Source: Bacillus sp. AFS006103
GTDB taxonomy: Bacteria > Bacillota > Bacilli > Bacillales > Cytobacillaceae
Assembly: GCA_002559145.1 (NCBI GenBank)
Contig: NTXX01000043.1
Location: 1-34,647 of the forward strand
Reading direction: 5' to 3'
DNA: 34,647 nt
Positions 28,712 to 34,447 of this stretch are shown one piece after another. Below the pieces are notes generated by a model. The model was not told the origin of the DNA. It saw only the letters and a list, made by a program, of their open reading frames with translations, and made no database searches. The position numbers and the translations under genes were made by a program. Within the stretch, counting starts at the first letter, position 1; the number at the start of each line of letters is the position of its first letter.

Positions 28712-29491
28712 ATGAATATACACCACATTCGTAATGCTACAATCGTTGTAGAATACGTAGGAAAAAAGTTTTTGATTGACCCAATGTTATCGGATAAAGG
28801 GACTATGCCACCTTTTGGAACTGGTGTTGGTTTACCCCCTGCACCAAGAGAAGACCAAAATAATCCTCTGGTAAGCTTACCGACATCCATTGATAATATT
28901 ATCTCTAATATAAATGCTGTCATTGTCACTCATCTGCATCCTGACCATTGGGATGAAGCCGCAATAGAAGCATTACCAAAAGACATCAAACTATTTGCTC
29001 AAAATGATGAAGATGTAACAGCAATCAGAAACGCTGGTTTCCAAAATGTAGAGGTTTTACAAGAGGGTACCGTTTTTGAAGGCATCCAATTAATTAAAAC
29101 AAAAGCCGAGCATGGCAGAGGAGAAATCTTAGAGCATGCTGGTCATACATGTGGTGTTGTCTTTAAACACGCTGATGAGAAAACATTATATGTTGCTGGC
29201 GATACAGTTTGGTATAATGCAGTACAAGAAGTAATCGATACGCATAAACCAGAAATCATTGTTGTCAATGCTGGCGATAATCAATTCCTTGTGGGCGGTT
29301 CTCTTGTAATGGGCAAAGATGATGTCTATGAGGTAGTTAAGGCTGCACCAGAAGCAAAAATCATTGCTGTCCACATGGAAGCAGTAAATCATTGGACATT
29401 ATCGAGAGAAGAATTAAAGAACTTTATCAATGAAAAAGAAATTGCCTCTAATGTGTTAATACCAAATGATGGCGAATCATATTCATTTTAA
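28712..29491 (+). CDS. Metallo-beta-lactamase-fold metal-dependent hydrolase (UlaG-like)
   Basis: 259 residues, family length. Starts MNIHHIRNATIVVEYVGKKF, with LIDPML as the first strand. Metal motif: VIVTHLHPDHWDEAA (HxHxDH). Other metal-ligand segments are KTKAEHGRG, LYVAGDTVWYN and IIAVHMEAVNHWTLS. The substrate is unknown; relatives are UlaG-type lactonases and many uncharacterised proteins. Cytosolic. It is transcribed away from the Lrp gene and closed by a strong terminator. Ribosome site AAAAGGAG. Confidence 0.88.
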   Translation: MNIHHIRNATIVVEYVGKKFLIDPMLSDKGTMPPFGTGVGLPPAPREDQNNPLVSLPTSIDNIISNINAVIVTHLHPDHWDEAAIEALPKDIKLFAQNDEDVTAIRNAGFQNVEVLQEGTVFEGIQLIKTKAEHGRGEILEHAGHTCGVVFKHADEKTLYVAGDTVWYNAVQEVIDTHKPEIIVVNAGDNQFLVGGSLVMGKDDVYEVVKAAPEAKIIAVHMEAVNHWTLSREELKNFINEKEIASNVLIPNDGESYSF

Positions 29492-29494
29492 GCT

Positions 29495-29530
29495 AAACAG
29501 ACAGAACTATCTCATTCTGTCTGTTTTTTT
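29495..29530 (+). terminator. Terminator of the hydrolase gene
   Basis: AAACAGACAGAA (29495-29506) and TTCTGTCTGTTT (29515-29526), perfect 12-bp stem, loop 8, T7 following. Confidence 0.93.
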
Positions 29531-29564
29531 ATATGTATTATATCAAGTGGTTACTCTACCCTTA

Positions 29565-29667
29565 TTAAACTAAACTGCCCCGTTAGTGGAGCTAGAAAAA
29601 GGGTTGCCGCAGCAACCTCTTGTGTAACTCAAGCACCTGTTAGCTTAAGTGAAAGTTTTCACAAACC
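29565..29667. repeat. Interspersed repeat A, fullest copy
   Basis: Left arm TTAAACTAAACTGCCCCGTT, hairpin GGGTTGC-CGCA-GCAACCT, right arm AAGCACCTGTTAGCTTAAGT, then TTTTCACAAA. This copy best shows the whole unit of about 100 bases. Confidence 0.75.
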
Positions 29668-29773
29668 AACTCTTTCAGATGAAGTAGTCACTTTCTAATG
29701 AATAATCATTCAGCTATTAAAGTGTCGAATTTACAAGGCGAATAATCCAATATTGCTCCTTTATCGCGAAAAC

Positions 29774-30175
29774 TTAATATTGTTTCTTCACATCGTTATA
29801 TATTTCTATTGCTTGTTCGTAAATATCATTATTTGGCTCGATTTGATAATTTTCAGCACTATCACTTAGATGGAAAATCCCCTTATCATCTATCACTAAA
29901 GTACCTGAAATTTGGTCATTATAGATAAATGTTATCGTTATCACCTTTTCATAATTAATTTGTTGGTTTGTTTTTCCACTATATTCTATATGATTGTAAG
30001 CCTTCACAAGTGATTGAACAGTTTCTTTATCTACTATGTTATATCCCTCGTACAAACTCTGTCCAAAGCCAATATCAAAGTAATCTGCTTTAATTTGTTT
30101 TACAGAGTTATTATTACATCCGCTTACAATTAAAAATACAGTTAGTATAATAGACACAAATAATAATTTCCTCAC
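29774..30175 (-). CDS. Small lipoprotein, unrecognised
   Basis: 133 residues. Residues 1-19 form a lipoprotein signal with lipobox LIVSGC, so C20 would be lipidated. The mature part (YFDIGFGQSLYEGYNIVDKE, TVQSLVKAYNHIEY, ITITFIYNDQISGTLVIDDK, IFHLSDSAENYQIE) has the strand and helix order of small envelope lipoproteins with a YgiW-like or DUF-type beta sandwich, but I cannot name a family. Starts ATG 30175 after GGAAGGAG. It is monocistronic. Confidence 0.7.
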   Translation of the reverse strand: MRKLLFVSIILTVFLIVSGCNNNSVKQIKADYFDIGFGQSLYEGYNIVDKETVQSLVKAYNHIEYSGKTNQQINYEKVITITFIYNDQISGTLVIDDKGIFHLSDSAENYQIEPNNDIYEQAIEIYNDVKKQY

Positions 30176-30310
30176 AATTTCACTCCTTCCATTCTATACT
30201 GATGAAAATCTTCTAAAACTAACCTGCTTTTACTTTAATACGTTTGAAACGAATAGAGGTTCTAATTTTAAATAAATTTTCCATTTGAAATTAAAAATCC
30301 ATTTTTCTTA

Positions 30311-30402
30311 TTGAACTAAACTGCTCCATTCCTTCAACAAGAAAAAATGACCACTGCAGCGATCATCAGCTTAAGCTAATGCACCCAGTAAGTTGAATAA
30401 AG
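30311..30402. repeat. Interspersed repeat A, copy at 30.3 kb
   Basis: Left arm TTGAACTAAACTGCTCCATT, centre ATGACCACTGCAGCGATCAT, right arm ATGCACCCAGTAAGTTGAAT. The centre matches the copy at 19822-19905 almost base for base. Confidence 0.7.
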
Positions 30403-30427
30403 GGTTCTGTTTTGAGGTGCATAAAGA

Positions 30428-30604
30428 CAATTTGACACACGAATAAGCATAGGAAATGACGTATCCGTTTTGTTGTTATATCAAGGTTTTTTGACACTTT
30501 TGTGTATAATTGACAATCAAATGTTTAGGTATTTATTGAGTGACAATACTTATTGTACAATGAAAAAACTCGTCAATTTGAGTGTCATTTCAAGTGTCAA
30601 ATTG
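30428..30604. repeat. TTGACAC-motif cluster bounded by an 11-bp inverted repeat
   Basis: CAATTTGACAC (30428-30438) and GTGTCAAATTG (30594-30604) are perfect inverses, 177 bases apart end to end. Between them are further direct copies (TTGACAC 30491-30497, TTGACAA 30510-30516, TGACAA 30541-30546) and inverted copies (CGTCAA 30571-30576, GTGTCA 30582-30587). No protein frame is present. It could be a transposon-end or recombinase-site relic, a replication-type iteron block or an operator array. Confidence 0.55.
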
Positions 30605-30741
30605 AGTCTCATATAACACCTGTAAACCGACTAAGATTAAAGGCAGTTTACAAACTCCGGCACAAAGGTTGGGAATCGCAAATAAGGTTTATGAATGGAT
30701 AGAAATCATTTATTTAAGTTAGTTCTAAATTACCTCGATAT

Positions 30742-30806
30742 ATACCTAGACTTTCTATGTAGAATTAATTACAATGAACCTAGAAAGTCTAGGTATGCTT
30801 TTTTTT
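30742..30806 (+). terminator. Strong hairpin and T-run in the leader of the 30826 gene
   Basis: ATACCTAGACTTTCTA (30742-30757) and TAGAAAGTCTAGGTAT (30781-30796) form a perfect 16-bp stem with a 23-base loop, then GC and T8. Only about 20 bases, filled by the ribosome site, separate it from the ATG. The gene's transcript must therefore come through it or start within it. Confidence 0.75.
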
Positions 30807-30825
30807 ATTTACTGGGGGATAAAAA

Positions 30826-31332
30826 ATGTATAGAAAAATAATTATGCTTACCATACTTATATTGCTTGCGATCATTTTTTTATTAATACCATCTTTCCCT
30901 CGTTCGTTCCATCATCTTGTTACAACCGGAACAAACTTAGAGAATGAAAATATCAATGGTCTATATTTGTTTAATAATGTAAATGATGAGAAATTCGTGG
31001 AAATATACGGTAAACAAACTTTTAAAAACCAAGACAATAACCTTTATAATTATTACAAGATTCAAGACGGTGTAGTAATTGCAACTAATGACAAAGGTGA
31101 TATTTTAAGGTTTATTATTGGAACGGGTATCCCCATTGCAAAAGGTATAGAAGTAGGAGAATCAATAAACAAGGTAAAGGCTTTATACGGCAAAGAGTAT
31201 TATAAACGTGTAGAACAAGGCGTGGATATTATTGGTTATGTGGATAAAAAGCACCACCAATCCCTTGAATTTTGGTATGACCCTCAAAAAAATATCATCT
31301 TGTATCGGTTAGATGACAATTCGATGGAATAG
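30826..31332 (+). CDS. N-terminally anchored extracytoplasmic protein, unrecognised
   Basis: 168 residues, ATG behind GGGGGA. Residues 4-24 are one hydrophobic anchor (KIIMLTILILLAIIFLLIPS). The outer part (NGLYLFNNVNDEKFVEIYGK, ILRFIIGTGIPIAKGIEVGE, SINKVKALYGKEYYKR, SLEFWYDPQKNIILYRLD) has paired segments of the form G-I-x-x-G-x-S-x-x-x-V-x-x-x-Y-G, typical of small Bacillus surface proteins of unknown function. The leader carries a terminator-like hairpin. No catalytic motif is visible. Confidence 0.65.
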   Translation: MYRKIIMLTILILLAIIFLLIPSFPRSFHHLVTTGTNLENENINGLYLFNNVNDEKFVEIYGKQTFKNQDNNLYNYYKIQDGVVIATNDKGDILRFIIGTGIPIAKGIEVGESINKVKALYGKEYYKRVEQGVDIIGYVDKKHHQSLEFWYDPQKNIILYRLDDNSME

Positions 31333-31339
31333 TATAAAA

Positions 31340-31359
31340 TAGCACGCATTAGCGTGCTA
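31340..31359. other. Hairpin after the 30826 gene
   Basis: TAGCACGC (31340-31347) and GCGTGCTA (31352-31359), perfect 8-bp stem, loop 4, eight bases past the stop. T-run absent, so it is a weak plus-strand terminator or mRNA-end structure. Confidence 0.5.
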
Positions 31360-31370
31360 ATAGTGTCAAT

Positions 31371-31396
31371 AAAAAGCGCCCCTTTTTCTGGACGCT
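31371..31396 (-). terminator. Terminator of the acetyltransferase gene
   Basis: AGCGCCC (31375-31381) and GGACGCT (31390-31396) form a 7-bp stem with one G-T. On the minus strand a T5 run follows. Confidence 0.75.
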
Positions 31397-31408
31397 AAAA
31401 AACATAAA

Positions 31409-31939
31409 TTATTCCACACTTTCTATAGATTTAGGGAAATCTTCAAAGATCTTTTCCATAATCATTACATCAACAAAACGACCATCCAATTTTCCTTGGT
31501 TCTTAAATACCCCCACTTCTTTATAACCATTTTTTCTATAAAGCCCCTGCGCAAAGTTATTAAATGGGAATGTAAAGAGAACTATTTTATTAAATTGATT
31601 CTTTATGGCTGTATATTCGATTTCTTTTAGTAAAAGCGTACCAACGCCTTTTCCACGGTAATCCCTTCTTATATAAATTGATAGATCGGCAACCCCTGTG
31701 TATGCGCATCGGTTAGAATAAGGATTTAATGACGCCCATCCAACAATTTCTTGATTATCTTCTACTATCATTACGGCAAAACGTCCGTTATGGTCGTTAA
31801 ACCATTCGGTCATGTATCCAATATCTTTCTGATCCTCCTCCAGCGTTGCAATCCTATCTTCGATACCTTGATTATAAATGTTTAAAATAGATTCCAGATC
31901 ACTTAATGCAGCCAGCCTTGTTCTCAATTCCTGTTTCAT
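31409..31939 (-). CDS. arsN1: GNAT acetyltransferase, ArsN1/phosphinothricin acetyltransferase-like
   Basis: 176 residues, single GNAT domain at 5-165. Acetyl-CoA loop RRDYRGKGVGTLLL near 91-104. Family-type segments are YNQGIEDRIATLEE near 22-35, NPYSNRCAYTGVADLSIYI and YKEVGVFKNQGKLDGRFVDV. The Y-N-x-G-I-E-D-R-x-A-T and G-K-L-D-G-x-x-x-D-V pieces are those of ArsN1 family A enzymes, which N-acetylate the organoarsenical antibiotic arsinothricin; related PAT enzymes acetylate phosphinothricin. Its place divergent from marR-arsP-arsI supports the arsenic reading. Substrate not proven by sequence. Ribosome site GGGGGAT. Confidence 0.75.
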   Translation of the reverse strand: MKQELRTRLAALSDLESILNIYNQGIEDRIATLEEDQKDIGYMTEWFNDHNGRFAVMIVEDNQEIVGWASLNPYSNRCAYTGVADLSIYIRRDYRGKGVGTLLLKEIEYTAIKNQFNKIVLFTFPFNNFAQGLYRKNGYKEVGVFKNQGKLDGRFVDVMIMEKIFEDFPKSIESVE

Positions 31940-32010
31940 ATGAATCCCCCTGTTTCAGTTACTCTAATATCATTATATAAAATTTTTTCCAATTTTTAAA
32001 GGAAAATAGT

Positions 32011-32028
32011 TGCAAAATACAAATAATT
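32011..32028. promoter_or_regulatory. Operator-like site between arsN1 and marR
   Basis: TTGCAAAATACAAATAAT matches the arsP upstream site (TTGCAAATTGCAAGTAAT) at 15 of 18 bases. It lies about 30 bases before the MarR start and about 70 before arsN1, so it could control both. Confidence 0.65.
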
Positions 32029-32057
32029 AGCATATAACTAAATTAGAGGTGAAAATG

Positions 32058-32504
32058 ATGGAAAATATTCGAGAATTATTTCAGGTAATGACAAGACGAT
32101 TTGGTCTTTTGAATAAAAACTGCTGCCAAATTGGAGACACTGAAATATCCCTAGTACAGAGTCACATCCTTTATGAGATCCTCCGTAAAGATAGACCGTC
32201 AATGCAGCAGGTCGCTGATACCCTAGGAATGGATATCACCACGTTCAGTCGTCAAATTCAAACACTAGTGAAAATGGAATTGGTTGTGAAATCACCTCTT
32301 CCGGATGACAGACGTGTTTCTGTATTAAGCCTTACTACACAAGGAAATTATGTTGCTGCTAAGATTGATGCAGAAATGAACCAATATCTAAACGAAGTCT
32401 TTTCAAACATGAGTGAGTTTGAACGAGACATGGTGATTAAGTCAGTCAAACTGCTTAACGAAGCCATGTCAAAGTCTACTGTTTGTTGTAAACCATTAAG
32501 CTGA
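32058..32504 (+). CDS. MarR-family regulator with two vicinal Cys pairs, probable organoarsenical sensor
   Basis: 148 residues from ATG 32058, chosen because AGAGGTG lies six bases ahead of it (GTG 32049 and ATG 32055 are alternatives). Winged helix at about 30-100: SLVQSHILYEILRKDRPSMQ, QVADTLGMDITTFSRQIQTL, SPLPDDRRVSVLSLTTQG. Vicinal cysteines C22-C23 (NKNCCQIG) and C143-C144 (TVCCKPLS) lie at the two ends of the chain, which pack together at the dimer helices in MarR proteins. Such thiol pairs could bind As(III) or methyl-As(III). An 18-base site is shared by its own upstream region and by the arsP upstream region. The role as repressor of the arsP-arsI operon is inference. Confidence 0.8.
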   Translation: MENIRELFQVMTRRFGLLNKNCCQIGDTEISLVQSHILYEILRKDRPSMQQVADTLGMDITTFSRQIQTLVKMELVVKSPLPDDRRVSVLSLTTQGNYVAAKIDAEMNQYLNEVFSNMSEFERDMVIKSVKLLNEAMSKSTVCCKPLS

Positions 32505-32528
32505 GCAAGAAAAACTTGCTCTTTTATT
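32503..32528 (+). terminator. Terminator of the MarR gene
   Basis: GAGCAAG (32503-32509) and CTTGCTC (32515-32521), perfect 7-bp stem, loop AAAAA, then TTTTATT. The stem overlaps the stop codon. It separates marR from the arsP operon. Confidence 0.8.
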
Positions 32529-32538
32529 AAAAACTAAT

Positions 32539-32558
32539 ACTTGCAAATTGCAAGTAAT
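32539..32558. promoter_or_regulatory. Operator palindrome before arsP
   Basis: ACTTGCAA-A-TTGCAAGT, a perfect 17-base palindrome, 22 bases before the arsP ATG, with TTGCAAATTGCAAGTAAT shared with 32011-32028. It fits a MarR dimer site. Confidence 0.75.
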
Positions 32559-32577
32559 CTAAAAGGAGTGATTTATC

Positions 32578-33444
32578 ATGTGGTCAGAAGTATTTCAAAG
32601 TTTTTTATCAATCGCCTTAGAACTAACCCTTTTGTTTATCGGAATCTCTTTTCTTATTAACCTTCTTCAGGGTCTAATTCCTTACGAAAAGATGGAGCGG
32701 CTAATGGAAAGGAGCCACCCATTTGTGAGTGCGCTTGTCGCTATAGGTTTTGCCTTTATCACACCATTTTGTTCTTGTTCAACCATTCCTGTTGTCGTGA
32801 ATCTGCTCAATAAGAAAGTGCGATTTGGAATCGTGATGATTTTCTTATTCGCGTCACCTGTTCTTGATCCGACCATCATTACCTTAATGACCGCTGTGCT
32901 TGGAGTTAAAGTTGCCGCCACTTATACAGTAATAACGTCCATACTATCAGTAGTGATTGGTTTTGCACTTGAAAAGTTTGGATTTGAAGAACAGGTCAAA
33001 AACGTTGTGGTCAAAGGTTATCATGAACCAAATAAGAAGTTTGACCTAAAGGCTGCTATAGTTGAAACGCTGCAACTCATGAAGACAGTTTATCCTTATC
33101 TTTTAATTGGTGCATTTATTGGCGCATTCATTCATGGTGCTGTTCCAACTGATTGGATTTCTACTTTTATGGGAGGTGATAAGTGGTGGCTTGTACCGAT
33201 TGCTGCAATCATTGGAATCCCGCTTTATATTCGGCTTTCAACCATGATTCCAATTTCGCAAATTATGATTGCCAAAGGGATGGCTTTAGGTCCTGTGATG
33301 GCGCTCATGATAAGCTCTGCAGGCGCAAGCTTACCGGAACTAACATTACTAAATAGCATTTTCAAAAAGAAACTGGTTTTTGCTTTCGTAGGTTCAGTTT
33401 TTACTATGTCAACAATATCTGGATATTTGTTTTACATTATTTAA
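32578..33444 (+). CDS. arsP: ArsP-like organoarsenical efflux permease (DUF318/YraQ family)
   Basis: 288 residues, eight hydrophobic segments with a cytosolic loop at about 135-165. Family signature ITPFCSCSTIPVVVNLLNKK near 60-79 with the F-C-S-C cysteines, then FLFASPVLDPTIITLM, and the repeat half VPIAAIIGIPLYIRLSTMIP with ISSAGASLPELTLL. C. jejuni ArsP of this family exports methylarsenite and roxarsone(III). A broader YraQ role cannot be excluded from sequence, but arsI downstream and the Cys-pair regulator upstream support arsenic. Starts ATG 32578 after AAAAGGAGTG. Confidence 0.85.
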   Translation: MWSEVFQSFLSIALELTLLFIGISFLINLLQGLIPYEKMERLMERSHPFVSALVAIGFAFITPFCSCSTIPVVVNLLNKKVRFGIVMIFLFASPVLDPTIITLMTAVLGVKVAATYTVITSILSVVIGFALEKFGFEEQVKNVVVKGYHEPNKKFDLKAAIVETLQLMKTVYPYLLIGAFIGAFIHGAVPTDWISTFMGGDKWWLVPIAAIIGIPLYIRLSTMIPISQIMIAKGMALGPVMALMISSAGASLPELTLLNSIFKKKLVFAFVGSVFTMSTISGYLFYII

Positions 33445-33462
33445 TAAAGGGGATGTTTAATT

Positions 33463-33588
33463 ATGAGTTTTTTTAAAAATTTGTTTGGAAAAAAAGAAAG
33501 TTCTTGCTGTAACGTTAAAATCGAGGAAGTAAAAGAAGAAGTAAAGAGTAAACCAAATGATGGTCAAAAGAAAAGCTGCTGCATTTAA
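33463..33588 (+). CDS. 41-residue peptide with two Cys pairs
   Basis: ATG 33463 to TAA 33588, behind AAAGGGGAT, 18 bases after arsP and 36 before arsI. The product starts MSFFKNLFGKKESSCCNVKI, then a Glu/Lys-rich middle (EEVKEEVKSKPNDGQKK) and ends SCCI. An N-terminal amphipathic segment (MSFFKNLFGK) could touch the membrane. C15-C16 and C39-C40 are vicinal pairs like those of the MarR protein and the ArsI tail. No known family is recognised. A carrier or sequestering peptide for trivalent arsenicals is a plausible guess from composition and position. Confidence 0.75.
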   Translation: MSFFKNLFGKKESSCCNVKIEEVKEEVKSKPNDGQKKSCCI

Positions 33589-33624
33589 TTAATCAAAATT
33601 AATTGATACTAGGAGGAAACTGTG

Positions 33625-34107
33625 ATGAAATATGCTCACATCGGTCTTAATGTAACAAATTTGGAAAAATCCATTGAGTTTTACAGCAAATTATTTGGAG
33701 CTGATCCACTCAAAGTTAAGCCTGATTATGCGAAGTTCCTGCTTGAGACACCAGGGCTAAACTTTACGCTTAATCTTCGAGACGAAGTTGGCGGAAACCA
33801 AGTTGGACATTTCGGCATTCAAGTTGAAAGCACAGAAGAGGTTATGGCTCATAAGAATAGGCTCGCTGAAACCGGTATTGGATCCCAGTTCGACGAAATT
33901 AATACAACATGTTGTTATGCGCTCCAAGATAAATTCTGGGTTCATGACCCTGATGGAAACGAGTGGGAATTCTTCAACACCAAGGCAGATGTAGATATGA
34001 GTAGCGAGGACGCTTCTACTTGTTGTGCTTCTGAACTGAAAGTTGAAACAGTAGAGTGTTGCTCCACGACTGACCAAAGCAAAAATACAACCAACTGTTA
34101 TTCTTAA
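33625..34107 (+). CDS. arsI: ArsI C-As lyase (non-heme iron VOC dioxygenase)
   Basis: 160 residues from ATG 33625, behind AGGAGG; a GTG one codon earlier is less likely. VOC fold. Metal ligands are H5 (KYAHIGLNV), H62 (QVGHFGIQV) and E115 (GNEWEFF). Vicinal C96-C97 in INTTCCYALQDKFWVHDP bind the trivalent arsenical. These are the same positions as in Bacillus ArsI. The enzyme splits the C-As bond of methylarsenite and aromatic As(III) compounds, giving arsenite. The tail has two more CC pairs and another Cys (STCCASEL, VECCSTTD, TNCYS), probably a flexible arsenic-holding extension. Third gene of the arsP operon. Arsenite so made would be handled by the acr3 locus at 23.3-27.9 kb. Confidence 0.92.
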   Translation: MKYAHIGLNVTNLEKSIEFYSKLFGADPLKVKPDYAKFLLETPGLNFTLNLRDEVGGNQVGHFGIQVESTEEVMAHKNRLAETGIGSQFDEINTTCCYALQDKFWVHDPDGNEWEFFNTKADVDMSSEDASTCCASELKVETVECCSTTDQSKNTTNCYS

Positions 34108-34123
34108 AATAAATTAGATGACG

Positions 34124-34155
34124 AAGGGTCTCATCTTGTTGTTGAGACCCTTTTT
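34124..34155 (+). terminator. Terminator of the arsP-arsI operon
   Basis: AAGGGTCTCA (34124-34133) and TGAGACCCTT (34143-34152), perfect 10-bp stem, loop 9, T5 after it. Confidence 0.93.
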
Positions 34156-34171
34156 ATGGGAGGTGTTCTTT

Positions 34172-34399
34172 ATGACAGTGAATCATGCCGGTGCATTAAA
34201 GAAGGAGTATTTTTTATCTTATCTTAACCTAATTAAAATTTCAAGAAATTGTACGATTGAACAAGCAAAAGAGATTGCCATCGAATTATTTTTTCATCAC
34301 AATGCTGAGGAATATGGGTCACATACGTATAAACGATTTTTGGATGCATTCCAAGAACTAAATGTTGAACTACTCACCCCTTATCGACTAGCGGTCTGA
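34172..34399 (+). CDS. Small 75-residue helical protein, unrecognised
   Basis: ATG 34172 lies 8 bases after GGGAGGTG, and a longer frame to 34118 runs through the arsI terminator, so I use the shorter. Sequence: MTVNHAGALKKEYFLSYLNL, then CTIEQAKEIAIELFFHHNAE, then TYKRFLDAFQELNVELLTPY. All helical, with charged faces; one Cys, HH at about 40. There are no membrane segments. It has the terminator directly upstream and little room for a promoter (34156-34160), so its expression may depend on readthrough. The function is not recognised. The tnpB relic lies directly after it. Confidence 0.5.
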   Translation: MTVNHAGALKKEYFLSYLNLIKISRNCTIEQAKEIAIELFFHHNAEEYGSHTYKRFLDAFQELNVELLTPYRLAV

Positions 34400-34447
34400 T
34401 TGAAGGGGGAGATTCCTAAGAACACAAGCGTATCCGCTAGTTATTGA

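Noticed and set aside
34118..34171. Longer N-terminus for the last small gene
   Set aside because: Those 18 codons are the arsI operon terminator. The ribosome site GGGAGGTG serves ATG 34172.
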